Shown here in pieces: positions 11,001-20,560 of a stretch of 64,000 nt of DNA. The notes below the pieces were generated by a model. That model saw only the letters and a list, made by a program, of their open reading frames with translations. It did not search any database and was not told the DNA's origin. Made by a program: the position numbers and the translations under genes. This stretch comes from Sitta carolinensis (Eukaryota; Chordata; Aves; Passeriformes; Sittidae), in contig CM063290.1 of NCBI GenBank assembly GCA_032173965.1, forward strand, positions 1,054,001 to 1,118,000, given 5' to 3'. The stretch's first letter is position 1, and the number at the start of each line of letters is the position of its first letter.

Positions 11001-14000
11001 GGGCAGCCCAGTGCTGTGCTGGGAGGAGCTGGAGATGGACACCCAGGAGCTCCCTGTGCTGGCAGGAGCTGGTGATGGACACCCAGGAGCTCCTTGGGCT
11101 GGCAGGAGCTGGTGATGGACACCCAGGAGCTCCCTGTGCTGGCAGGAGCTGGTGATGGACACCCAGGAGCTCCCTGTGCTGGCAGGAGCTGGTGATGGAC
11201 ACCCAGGAGCTCCCTGTGCTGGCAGGAGCTGGTGATGGACACCCAGGAGCTCCTGTGCTGGCAGGAGCTGGTGATGGACACCCAGGAGCTCCTTGGGCTG
11301 GCAGGAGCTGGTGATGGACACCCAGGAGCTCCTTGGGCTGGCAGGAGCTGGTGATGGACACCCAGGAGCTCCTTGGCTGGCAGGAGCTGGTGATGGACAC
11401 CCAGGAGCTCCTGTGCTGGCAGGAGCTGGTGATGGACACCCAGGAGCTCCTTGGGCTGGCAGGAGCTGGTGATGGACACCCAGGAGCTCCTTGGGCTGGC
11501 AGGAGCTGGTGATGGACACCCAGGAGCTCCCTGTGCTGGCAGGAGCTGGTGATGGACACCCAGGAGCTCCTTGGGCTGGCAGGAGCTGGTGATGGACACC
11601 CAGGAGCTCCTTGGGCTGGCAGGAGCTGGTGATGGACACCCAGGAGCTCCTTGGGCTGGCAGGAGCTGGTGATGGACACCCAGGAGCTCCTTGTGCTGGC
11701 AGGAGCTGGTGATGGACACCCAGGAGCTCCTTGGGCTGGCAGGAGCTGGTGATGGACACCCAGGAGCTCTCTGTGCTGGCAGGAGCTGGTGATGGACACC
11801 CAGGAGCTCCTTGGGCTGGCAGGAGCTGGTGATGGACACCCAGGAGCTCCTTGGGCTGGCAGGAGCTGGTGATGGACACCCAGGAGCTCTCTGTGCTGGC
11901 AGGAGCTGGTGATGGACACCCAGGATGGGCTCTTCCTCCTGCTCTGCCCTTCCATGGGAGCACCTTTGGCTCTGGGGTCTGGGCTCTGCTGGTGCTATTT
12001 CAGCACCTGTGCTTCAAAATCAAGCTCCTGGTCGGGTGCCCAGCTCTGGCACAGGTGGGGTCCCTGTCCCTGGAGGGGTTTGACAGCCCTGGGCATGTGG
12101 CACTTGGGGACAGGGGCAGTGCTGGCCTTGGCAGTGCTGGGGATGGTTGGACTCAGTCTGAGGGGACTTTTCCAATTTAACCAAACTGTGATTTCTCTGA
12201 TCTTCTGAAGCCAATGTCCTTTAAAGTGACGTTTGGTTTCAAACAGGAGTTTAAACATCAGCCCCCCACCAAAGCTGGGCCCATCCCTGGGAGGGATGCA
12301 GCCTCAGCCAAGTGCACAAACAAGATGAAATCTCCCTGCTTTGCTGTCACCAGGAAGTGTCAGTGCCTGCCTTGTAGCTGAGCTCAGTGTGGCTCCCCAG
12401 CCCTGAGTGCCAAAAACAAAAAAGCTTCTCCTGCCTGCTTGGCCCTTTGAAGCCCCGCAGGTCCCGGGGGGGCCGTCAGGTTGTTGCTGGTGCAGAGAGG
12501 AACTGGTTTAGTCAGAGAGAGAAAATCACCAGTTTCAGCCTGGCAGGGGTTGAGGGTGAGCCGTGCTGTGTCTCACAGCTGTTCTGATGGGAACAGGGTT
12601 TCATTTCCTGCTCAGCCCTGCCGTGTTTCTGTTTTTGCTGAACCTGTTTGCGGTAACTCGCCGCACGTCCCCGAACTGGGAGAGGAGCTGCAAACCACAC
12701 GTATTTTCAGGGCACTTACAAAACAGATTTCTCTGCTCGTCTGTTTGTACATAACACCCAGAGAGAGTTTGTCTTGCTGAAGGGAAAGAGCCCAGGGGAT
12801 TCATGGGTTAGGCTGAGGTTCTTCGGAAGGATGGAAGGAAGAGCCTGAAGATCCTTATTTTGGCTGCACTCACCTGAAAAAATTAATCAGTGTTATAACT
12901 TGCCAGTCCAGGAATCTGCTCAGTCCAGTGTCCTGGAAAGTTTGTACCTTTCTGCTATTTCTTACATTTAGGGAACAGAGAAAATGGAACTTATTCATGG
13001 GGTCGTGTTGTGCTGTTGAGAGCTCGTGGAGTTTATATTTGAATTGTGCTGTTCTACAGCACCAAATTTGGGTTATGTGACCTGTTCTGAGAATTCAACG
13101 TGCTCATTCTCTCTGTGCAAATAGTTCCACTGAATTGCTTTATTTTGTAAATAGAGACCTTTATTTGGTGAGTTGGTGAGGAGAAATTCTTCAGAAATCT
13201 CTGTTCTCACCTCTCCAAGAGTCTCTGTAGGACCTTCAACACAGGGCACTTAGTGCCAGGACAAGGGGAACAGCTTTAAACTGCCCGAGGGCAGGGTCAG
13301 GATTGTTCCCTGGGAGGGTGGGCAGGCCCTGGCATGGGAAGCTGTGGCTGCCCTGGATCCCTGGCAGTGCCCCAGGCCAGGCTGAGCAGGGTTTGGAGCT
13401 CCTGGGACAGTGGGAGGGGTCCCTGCCATGCCTGGGGGGCACTGGCTGAGCTTTAGGCTCCCAACCCAACCCATTCTGGGATTCTACCCCTCAGACACCT
13501 GCTGGCTTTGGGGTTTTGTCCCTCTGTGCTGAAAACCATGGGTTTAATGGGGTACAAAAGGTGAGAGTTGTCTCTTTCTGCCATTCTTCCCAGGGGCCAG
13601 GAGTTCTGGGTGGATCTGAACCTGATGAAATTATACGAAAGTGCAGAGTTCGACCAAATGCGGCGCCTGTCCACGGCCTCGTGCCCCAGCTCCAGCTCCA
13701 GCTGCTACACGGTGTGGAAGTATTTCTGCAGGGACCACTTTGGCTGGAGGGAGTACTCGGAGGTATGGCCCCTCCCCAGTCCTGGCTGGCACCCCAAACC
13801 TCCCTGCAGCCCCCAGAACACATCCACAATCCAGCCTGCTTCCCCTGCAGACACTCGGGGAAGTGGTTTGGAGTTCTGTGAGGAGAGGACAGCCAGTGTT
13901 GAACTGAGAGAGCAGTGAAGGGACAGCTCTGCTGGCCTGGGTTGGGGTTCTGTGAGTCATTCTGTCACTTGAATTACCCCAAAAACATCAGAGCCACGAG

Positions 14001-17000
14001 GGCTGTCCCACTGGGAGCAAACCAGCTCGTGGCACTCCCAAGGAGCCTGATTTGTTTTTATGGCAGTTCAGAGCACCACCTCCATTTACCTGGGCAGTTT
14101 TTAATTGATTAAATTAAAAAAGACAGCTCTGCTGAGGCAGGACATGCACTGCCAGGGCTGTGGGGTGCAGCCCTTGGGCTGGGCACTGCTGATGTTTGGA
14201 ATGAAACCTCACCAGTGTTGGCAGGCCCAGAAACAATTCCTGAGTGTCAGAACTGAGGGAGTTGGGCAGAAACCCCACAAAGAACACACTGAGGGTGCTT
14301 GAGCTGTGAGGAGAACTGCAAGGCCTGGGTTTGTGCAGGGGGGAACAGCAGTGTGTATTTTGGAGCATGTGATTTCTCATGGATGTGTTTTCCTTCCCCT
14401 TTCTCCCCTGTTTCCTCCACATTTTCCCCCTGTTTCTTCCCCTATTTCCCCCATTTTTTCCCCATTTTTTACACTGCTTTCCCTCTCCCCATTTCTTCCT
14501 CCTTTCCCACCATTTTCTCCCTATTTTCTCCTCCTTTTCCCCGTTTTCCCCCATTCCCCCCTTCCCCTGTTTTCCCCCCATTTTCTCTCTTTTTTCTCCT
14601 CCTTTTCCCCCCATTCCCCCCCCCCGTTTTCCCCCCATTTTTCCCCTGTTTTCTCCCTGTTTTCCCCCCATTTCCCCCCTGTTTCCCCCCTGTTTTCTCC
14701 CCCATTTTCCCCCTGTTTTCTCCCCCGTTTTCTCCCCATTTCCCCCCTGTTTCCCCTCCATTTCCCCCTATTTTCTCCCCCATTTTCCCCTGTTTTCTCC
14801 CCTGTTTTCCCCCCATTTCCCCCTATTCCCCCCCCCCCATTTTTCCCCCCTATTTCCCCCCCATTTCCCCCGTGTCCCCCCAGCCCGTGGTGAGGCTGAT
14901 CGAGGAGGCGAGCTGCCGCGGGCTGCGCGAGGTGCGCTTCCTCACCTGGCACAACCAGTACACCCTGAACCTGCGGGACGGCTTCCAGCAGCACTCCTGC
15001 TTCCGCAGGGACATCAAGAGGAGGCCCCTGCTGCGCTCCTGCCTGCTGCTCACACCCTTCCTGCAGTGGGTATCCTGCACGGGGTGCTCCCTGCAGAGGG
15101 GAGCCTGGGAATGGGCACTCCCTGGGGCAATTCCTGCAGTGGGTATCCCTGGAAATGGGAAATTGCTGCAGAGGGTCCCTAGAAATGGGCAGTTCCTGCA
15201 GTGGGTATCCCTGGAAATGGGCAATTCCTGGGGCAATCCCTGTAGTGGGTATCCCTGGAAATGGGCAATTTCTGCAGTGGGTGTTCCTGGAAATGGGCAA
15301 TTTCTGCAGAGGGTCCCTAGAAATGGGCAATTCCTGCAGTAGGTATCCCTGGAAATGGGAAATTGCTGCAGAGGGTCCCTAGAAATGGGAAATTCCTGCA
15401 GTGGGTGTCCTGGAAATGGGCAATTCCTGGGGCAATCCCTGCAGAGAGTATCCCTAGAAATGGGCAATTCCTGCAGTGGGTGTTCCTGGAAATGGGCAAT
15501 TCCTGCAGAGGGTCCCTAGAAATGGGCAATTCCTGCAGTGGGTATCCCTGGAAATGAGCATTCCCTGCAGAGGGTATCCCTGGAAATGGGCAATTCCTGG
15601 GGCAATTCCTGCAGAGGGTGTCCCTGGAAATGGGCAATTCCTGGTCCCCTTCCTGCAGGAGGAATCCCTGGACATTTCCTGGTGCCCTCCCTGCAGAGGG
15701 TATCCCAGGAATTGGACAATTCCCACTGCTCTCCACTTTGGGCTGGCTGGGGGAGTTGAGTTCCTGAGCTGTTGGATGGGAAATGGGAACGAAAATCCAA
15801 ACTCTGGGTCGTGCTGGCAGCTCCTGCCACTTCCCAAAGTCACATTTAGCTGAGGAGCTCCTTGTTTAAATTTGTGGATGTTGGAGCATCAGGTTTGCCA
15901 CATTCCTGCCCAGTTTTCAGGGGCTGGGCTGGGCAGGGGTGGCTCTGGATGGGGTTTGAGGTCTGCACCATCCCCTGCAGGTTTGATGGGAGCACTGGGG
16001 GAGCTGCCCCTCTGCAGTTTGGTCTTTTTTAGACAGGGTTTTACAGGAAGGAGGCCTCAGGTTATTATGGAGAAACTGGAGGATGCCAGCAAAACCCAAG
16101 AGTGGACTTGCTGGTTGGAGCAGTGCTGGTTCTCATCCTCATGAAAAATGAGGATTTCAGGGCTCCTCTTGTGTTTTGCTGCCTGGGATTGTTTTACCAC
16201 AGTGATCTGCTAAAACGATGCAATTCCCAGTTAATTCCCAGCTAATTTTCTTGGGCCTTGAGGGCTCTACACTAATAAGGGATTGACCAGAACTGTGCCA
16301 GCTACCAAACCTACAGACTAAACTGAGATTCTGTTCTGCACCAAGCTTCATTCTGATTTTATTTATCCAAAGACCTTGTAAAGCTCACTTAAAAGCACAG
16401 ATTCTTGGCAAGAACAAGAGTATTTTAAATATTTATGGGATCTATCCTTCAGGAGTCAGTGTTGCCTCCACTTCCCACATGATGCTACCTGAGATTTGTT
16501 CTTTCCCTCACCTCCCACCTGCTTAAATCTATTCTAAAATTGGAAAAGAATCCTTGAATAGGAATGAAAAATGTTGACTTTTTAACAGTTTCCCCTGTAG
16601 AATAAATAATATAAATATTTTACACCAGTCAGAGGAACTGAACAAAGTACACCAAAGGATTTTTTTTGGATTTGATGCCTTCCTCATTAACCCATGACTT
16701 ACTGGCACTCTCTGCTTGGTCTCCCAGTCCAAGTGATGTGAGTGATGAGGCCCTACAGGAATATTTTTTTTTACCCATTTGCCCAACAAGGAAGAAAACC
16801 AAATTAAAAACAAATGCACACTTTGGCATTTGATTGCTATTTTAATAGTAATTTGTAGAACAAATATCTGGGTTTCTGCTCAGCTGTTAATGACCAGTGA
16901 GAAGAACTTTGAGTGAAGTCAAATCCATGCAAATGAAGGGAATCCTGGCCTTGGCCTGGAGCAGCAGGGAACAGCCAGTGAACACTCCAGGAGTGAAACG

Positions 17001-18742
17001 TGGGAGGGCTGTCACAGCTCCCCATGTGTTGATTTAAAAATAGACCTTTTCCCACCAAACTTCCCCCTCCCAGCGCTTTTCCTTGGATTTGCTTTGATTT
17101 CTGGCCTTCTGTGGGCTTTGGAGAGAGCTCCAGCCTGGGCCTGGCAGCAGCTCTGTCCTGCTAGGCTGGCAGCCTCTCCCAGGGAAATACCTTGGGGAGA
17201 TCTGGGGTATTTCCTGGGGGTTTGGGGCTGGCTCCAGGTGTTCCTGCAGCTGCAGGAGCTGTGCTGGTGGGAGCCAGGGCCCTGCAGGTGCCAGGTGGGC
17301 TCAGCATCCCCTCGGTGCAGGAGGGAGAACCTGGGCAGCTCCTGGGCTGAGTGAGGGCTGCTCACTGCACAGGGCAGCACAAACCACAAAGGGCACCTTC
17401 CCCAGCTCAGCAGCTTCCAGAGTGGGAGGATTCCAGAGCTGCAGGAGGGTCAGAGTAGGGTCCTGCTCATCTCCTTCCTGGCTTTTCCATGGGTTTTGTC
17501 CGGGCATCCATGGGGCTTCTTGGGCACAGCTCCCTCCCTCAGCCCTGCCTGTTCTCCAGGCAGCATTCCCAGAGGAGGGGCAGGAGAATGACCAGCTGCA
17601 AATGCAAATCCACACCTGGCTCTGTAATGGCAGTGGGAGTCCTGGGTGGGGAAGGGGCCCTCAATCCCCCAGTGCCACCCCCTGCAGACACCTTCCACCG
17701 CCCCAGGCTGCTCCCAGCCCTGCCCAGCGTGGCCCCGGGCACTGCCACGGCACCCAGAGGCTTTTCAGCCCCGCTGGGGATGAGCTGGAGGTGGCTGGAG
17801 GCTGCTGGGGGGTCTGAGCAGAGCCTTTGTCCCCCCAGGACCCTGGGTGGCAGCTCTGCCGTGCCCCTGCCCTGCTCCGAGCCCGCTGCTGCACACGACC
17901 TGAACCCAGCTGCTGCCACCTGCCCCAGCTTCTACCCGAGACCTGGATTGGAATGGATCCAGCTCAGGACTTCATCCAAGTGCCTGTTCAGAAGGAAGAC
18001 AAAAGCTATAGAACCATTTATAACCTGTTCCACAAGACTGTGCCAGAGACCAAATACAAGATTTTGAAAATCCTGCGAGTGCAGAACCAATTCCTTTGGG
18101 AGAAGTATAAAAGGTAAGAGAAGGCGATTGCATTTCTTTAATAATGGATATTCCTAGAGGAGGAATTTTCTAAGAGAGATTTGTATCTCCTCTCACAGCC
18201 CAGCTCTCCCAGAGGCTGATCCCGTAATGGAAACAGCTTCGCCCCGGCTGACCCGCAGCCAATCCCCACCTTCACCTCCCGTTTTGTGTTCCAGGAAAAA
18301 GGAATACATGTCCAAGAAGATGTCTGGGCTGGACAGGATCATGAACGAGCGGCACCTGTTCCACGGCACGTCCCAGGACGTGGTGGACGGGATCTGCAAG
18401 CACAACTTCGACCCGCGGGTGTGCGGCAAGCACGCCACCATGTTTGGCCAGGGCAGCTACTTCGCCAGGAAGGCCAGCTACTCCCACAACTTCTCCAAGC
18501 GCTCGCCCAGGGGCCAGCACTTCATGTTCCTGGCCAAGGTGCTCACGGGCAGGTACACGGTGGGCAACCACACCATGAGGCGGCCGCCGCCCGTGGAGCC
18601 GGGCAGCGTCACCAGCGACCTCTACGACTCGTGCGTGGACAATTACTTCGAGCCCCAGATCTTTGTCATCTTCAACGATGACCAGAGCTACCCCTATTTC
18701 ATCATCCAGTACGAGGAGGTCAGCAGCACCGTCTCCATCTGA
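4191..18742 (+). CDS. TIPARP: TIPARP (PARP7), mono-ADP-ribosyltransferase, five coding exons with one apparent 1-nt deletion
   Basis: PARP7 transfers single ADP-ribose units from NAD+ to proteins and acts as a feedback repressor of AhR. Joined exons 4191-5062, 13594-13762, 14884-15065, 17839-18113 and 18295-18742 give 648 residues once a missing base in the fourth of these is allowed for; the human protein is about 657. In order: a CCCH zinc finger (C228, C236, C242, H246; CX7CX5CX3H), a WWE domain around 325-405, and the PARP catalytic domain from about 440 to the end. The H-Y-I triad of mono-ADP-ribosyltransferases is intact: H523 in LFHGTS, Y555 in GSYF, I622 in PQIFVIF. All introns have GT-AG ends and the phases agree. 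The start is uncertain: similarity to the mammalian N-terminus begins upstream of Met 4191. LEKR1 follows downstream as in human. Confidence 0.93.
6183..6358 (-). mobile_element. CR1 3' fragment, antisense
   Basis: Starts at CTGGTTTGGGTTGGAAGTGA, then CCATGGGCAGGGACC and the CAGCCCCAGCTGCTCTGGGC block. This is one of the better preserved antisense copies. Confidence 0.85.
6795..6885 (+). mobile_element. short diverged CR1 remnant
   Basis: TCCTGGACAGTGGGGGTGTC, CCTGCCACGGCAGGG and AATCCCTTCCAGCC echo the CR1 tail, but with many changes. Confidence 0.5.
7104..7425 (+). repeat. 14-bp minisatellite
   Basis: Tandem CCCTGTCCCCAGTG units, sometimes interrupted by TGGTGGCAGTG. The proline-, cysteine- and valine-rich frames across it on both strands are by-products of the repeat. 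Confidence 0.9.
8455..8705 (+). mobile_element. CR1 fragment, sense
   Basis: Contains GGGAGGTTCAGCTGGGATAT, GGAATTTCTCCATGGAAAG, CCTGGAGGTGTCCAAGGAA and CTTTTCCAACCTAGCTGATC, a CR1 segment upstream of the 3' tail. Confidence 0.8.
8910..9110 (-). mobile_element. CR1 3' fragment, antisense
   Basis: Begins with the tail repeat GGAATCATGGAATCACAGGG and continues through CCATGCAGGGACACCTTCCC to GGGGCAGCCCCAGCCC. Confidence 0.85.
9878..10090 (+). mobile_element. CR1 3' fragment, sense
   Basis: ACAGGACAAGGGGGTGATGA, the GGGAGGGTGGGCAGGCCCTGG-like block and CTGGAGCACCCTGGGACAG are all in CR1 order; the very tail is degraded. Confidence 0.8.
10119..10245 (-). mobile_element. CR1 fragment, antisense, diverged
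   Basis: GTTGGGAAGGACCCTTAAAG is followed by A-rich DNA and CAAGCAGCCTGTCCC, a different CR1 subtype from its neighbours. Confidence 0.6.
10503..10545 (+). repeat. ATT microsatellite
   Basis: Near-perfect ATT repeats with one interruption. Confidence 0.9.
11019..11925 (+). repeat. 40-bp minisatellite, about 22 copies
   Basis: The unit contains GGAGCTGGTGATGGACACCC and AGGAGCTCC followed by a variable CTTGGG, CCTGTG or TCTGTG. A few units are one base short. Because 40 is not a multiple of three, all three minus-strand frames stay open for more than 300 codons; they are not genes. It lies in TIPARP intron 2. Confidence 0.95.
12065..12180 (+). mobile_element. CR1 fragment, sense
   Basis: CCCTGGAGGGGTTTGACAGC, GGCAGTGCTGGGGATGGTTG and GGGGACTTTTCCAATTTAAC fit the CR1 segment also seen at 8.5 kb. 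Confidence 0.7.
13228..13490 (+). mobile_element. CR1 3' fragment, sense
   Basis: Complete tail order from AGGACAAGGGGAACAGC through GGCAGTGCCCCAGGCCAGGC to CCAACCCATTCTGGGATTC. It ends about 100 bp before TIPARP exon 3. Confidence 0.85.
13594..13762 (+). CDS. TIPARP: TIPARP exon 3: first part of the WWE domain
   Basis: The acceptor is CTTCCCAG at 13586-13593 and the donor is GAG|GTATGG at 13763. Enters in phase 2 and leaves in phase 0. It encodes GQEFWVDLNLMKLYE, then EFDQMRRLST, a serine run, and TVWKYFCRDHFGWREY. FCRDHFGWREY is identical to the human segment as I recall it. Confidence 0.95.
14366..14881 (+). repeat. long AG-free polypyrimidine tract before TIPARP exon 4
   Basis: About 500 nt of C- and T-rich units such as CCCCATTTTCCCCTGTTTTC on the transcribed sense strand. 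I find no AG dinucleotide between the AG at 14364-14365 and the splice acceptor AG at 14882-14883. C runs reach about ten. The minus-strand open frames rich in G, E and K are artefacts. Confidence 0.9.
14884..15065 (+). CDS. TIPARP: TIPARP exon 4: second part of the WWE domain
   Basis: The acceptor is CCCCCCAG at 14876-14883. The donor is CTGCA|GTGGGT at 15066, which puts the split Gln codon and then TLGG in the order expected from human (LQTLGG). It encodes VVRLIEEAS, RGLREVRF, then HNQYTLNLRDGFQQHSCFRR and IKRRPLLRSC. The stretch between Y and FRR is about seven residues longer than the human one I recall, and fits the general WWE consensus better. Confidence 0.93.
15058..15700 (+). repeat. 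minisatellite in intron 4 built on the exon 4 splice donor
   Basis: Units of about 33-38 bp alternate CTGCAGTGGGTATCCCTGG and CTGCAGAGGGTCCCTAG, with GAAATGGGCAATTC between them. The first element, CTGCAGTGGGTATCC at 15061-15075, is the exon 4 end plus the genuine donor. Copies retaining GTGGGT recur at about 15134, 15196, 15240, 15272, 15392, 15471 and 15532. Confidence 0.9.
15701..17838 (+). other. remainder of TIPARP intron 4
   Basis: Unique intronic sequence with an AT-rich part at 16.3-16.9 kb and one antisense CR1 piece near the end. No exon recognised. Confidence 0.75.
17655..17770 (-). mobile_element. CR1 3' fragment, antisense
   Basis: GACACCTTCCACCGCCCCAG, GGCTGCTCCCAGCCCTGCCC and GGGCACTGCCACGGCACCC. 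It ends about 70 bp before exon 5. Confidence 0.75.
17839..18113 (+). CDS. TIPARP: TIPARP exon 5: linker and start of the PARP domain, frameshifted as deposited
   Basis: The acceptor is CCCCCCAG at 17831-17838 and the donor is AAAAG|GTAAGA at 18114. The entry frame, fixed by exon 4, reads TLGG..., a low-conservation linker, then SFYP (17927-17938). From 17939 the homologous sequence PETWIGMDPAQDFIQVPV, KSYRTIYNLFHKTVPE and LRVQNQFLWEKYKR lies one base out of frame. One base (a G of a GAG codon) appears to be missing at 17938/17939. Read literally, translation stops at 18065-18067 after about 483 residues, before the catalytic triad. Confidence 0.92.
18295..18742 (+). CDS. TIPARP: TIPARP exon 6: PARP catalytic core and stop
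   Basis: The acceptor is GTGTTCCAG at 18286-18294; the stop TGA is at 18740-18742. It encodes the entire H-Y-I active site (codons at 18362, 18458 and 18659). Long stretches such as HLFHGTSQDVVDGICKHNFD and VIFNDDQSYPYFIIQYEEV match human TIPARP. Codon third positions are strongly G/C here (for example GTCACCAGCGACCTCTACG), in line with the GC-rich location. Such preservation argues against a decayed gene. Confidence 0.96.
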
Positions 18743-18985
18743 CTGCCTGTCACAGACTCTCACCTGGCAGCAGTTTTTTGTGTGTGGGGGAAATAAAATC
18801 CGGACGCTTCCGAACTGGTGGGATGACTCAGAAGGAAATCTGAAGTGACCAACTGTGCACTTGCTGGTTGATTCCCTGTGTGGGAATTGTACATATTTTT
18901 TTCCATTGTTTATAGTTCAAAATCTGTGCCTTTTGTTATAAAACACTGTTTATTTATGTTAGTAAATGTTCATGTTTCAGAATGT
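18743..18985 (+). other. TIPARP: TIPARP 3' UTR with poly(A) signals, Pumilio and AU-rich motifs
   Basis: AATAAA at 18792-18797 is a proximal poly(A) signal only 50 nt after the stop. AGTAAA at 18961-18966 followed by TGTGTCTGTGGGGG is a likely distal one. TGTACATA at 18888-18895 matches the Pumilio element exactly, and TTTATTTATG near 18950 is AU-rich-element-like. Confidence 0.6.
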
Positions 18986-19869
18986 GTCTGTGGGGGTCAT
19001 TTCAGTGGCGTTCTGTGCCTGATCCCAGCATTTCAGCACGGCCCTTTCCAGGGACTCACAACCACATTCCGTCCCAAGGATATTACAGAAGACATTCTCC
19101 CAACCACTACTTTCTATGATCACATTTCAGAGGGACTGGGAGAGAGATCACAAAACTAACCCCCTGCTCCTTTGCATTGTTAAACAGGGCAACACAAATA
19201 GATCATTTTCTAAAAATCAGGGAAAATAAGGAAGTGATTAGCACGGTCTGTGGGGAGGGTTTAAAACCTGTGACACACTTGTGGTGGCCCTGCCTGGGCA
19301 GGGGGTGGGCTGTGAGGTCCACTCTGACTCTTAATTGTTCTCAGTGTGGTTTGGCTGCAGCTGAGGTGCCCTGTCCTCACTGAGGCCTTCACAGGGAATC
19401 GTGTCTGCCTCCCATGGGACAGCTTTGGAAAGGTACCGGGGTCAGGGGCGAGGGCTGCAGGGTGGCTCGGGAAAGGTGAAGTCACCAAGGGGCTGGGGAT
19501 TTTGGGCTGAGCAGAGCCAAAGCCATGGAATGAGGGCTGCTGATCTCGTGGGGTTGTTGGAGTCGTTGGAGCTGCTCCCAGTGGGAACCTTGTCTGAGCT
19601 CAAATCCCTCTTTCCATGGGCAGGAAGTCAGCGCTGTTTTTTCCTTGGATGTTGTAATGGGGTTTTGCTTTTCTGAGTCCTTCTCCTCCGCAGCCCCGTG
19701 CTTGGGGACACTCCCTGGGAGGGGTCTGCCCCAACCTTCCCCTTCCCACCTTCCCTGGAGCTGTGGGATGGGGAGGGAGCTCGGTGACGCGCCGCTGACA
19801 ATGCACTGAAAATATTTATGGTGTTTCCTTGCCAACGCGCCGAGTGCCTGAGCCACCCTGCGGGGCCGA

Positions 19870-20560
19870 GCGCACGGCGGCTCCTCCGGGGGGCACGGCC
19901 CGGGGGGCGCGGGACGGGGGGCGCGGGACGGGGGGCGCGGGACGGGGTCCCCTCCGGAGACACCTGAGCCTGAGCCCGCATGGGCACGGGGCTGGGCACG
20001 GCGGGGCCGCAGCCCTGTCCCCGTGTCCCTGTCCCCATCCTCCTGTCCCCGTGTCCCCATCCCCGTGTCTCCGTCGCCATCCCCATGCCCCCGTCCCTTC
20101 CAGTGCCCGAGCGCTGTGTCCCTCCGTCGTCCATCCCTTCCGCGCTCCTGTGGGATCATTCCCGGCTCCCTGGGCAGGGGCGCTGGAGCGGCGTGGGGCA
20201 GAGCCGGCAGAGGCAGAACCTGCCCCTAATTACCTTAATTGGCCTCTAATTACGTTAATTGCCTCCTGCGTGCGCCATTGCAGCGCCGGCTCGAGTGGCA
20301 CCGGTGGCACGGCTGGAGGGACAGCCGAGCAGAGCCCTGAGAGCTGTCCCCAAAGCCTGCTCCCGAGAGGGGCTGAAGGGACCCGCTCCCGGCTTTTCAG
20401 GGGTCCTGCCCGCTCCCTGCCCGTGTGGGACGGTGACCAACGGCGGGCAGGGACGGTGACACTGCCCGCTCCGGCTCCCGTCCCTCCTGCCCTGACCCGA
20501 GCCGTGCCACACCCCGGCCGTGTCCCCGGGGGTGCTGTGGAACCGACACACCCTTCTGGG
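19870..20560. promoter_or_regulatory. GC/CpG-rich block, possible promoter or enhancer
   Basis: Dense CpG including three 14-bp GGGGGGCGCGGGAC units near 19900-19945, then CCCCGTGTCCC-type repeats. No gene start is evident on either strand. Confidence 0.35.
20224..20267 (+). promoter_or_regulatory. duplicated homeodomain-type site cluster
   Basis: CTAATTACCTTAATTGGC is followed directly by CTAATTACGTTAATTGCC, giving two TAATTA and two TTAATTG cores in about 40 bp inside GC-rich DNA. Confidence 0.5.

Larger units (their letters stand above)
5063..13593 (+). other. TIPARP intron 2
   Basis: 8.5 kb with GT-AG ends. It holds several CR1 fragments, a 14-bp array near 7.1-7.4 kb, a 40-bp array at 11.0-11.9 kb and an ATT run at 10.5 kb. 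The remainder looks unique and non-coding. Confidence 0.8.

Noticed and set aside
10843..11963. Three overlapping minus-strand open frames of 319-370 codons
   Set aside because: They are the three phases of the 40-bp array; the peptides repeat GVHHQLLPAQ-type units and have no start, splice or homology support.
14114..15467. Plus-strand P/F/S-rich and minus-strand G/E/K-rich long frames
   Set aside because: They read the intron 3 pyrimidine tract and the intron 4 array; only the exon 4 frame within them is genuine.
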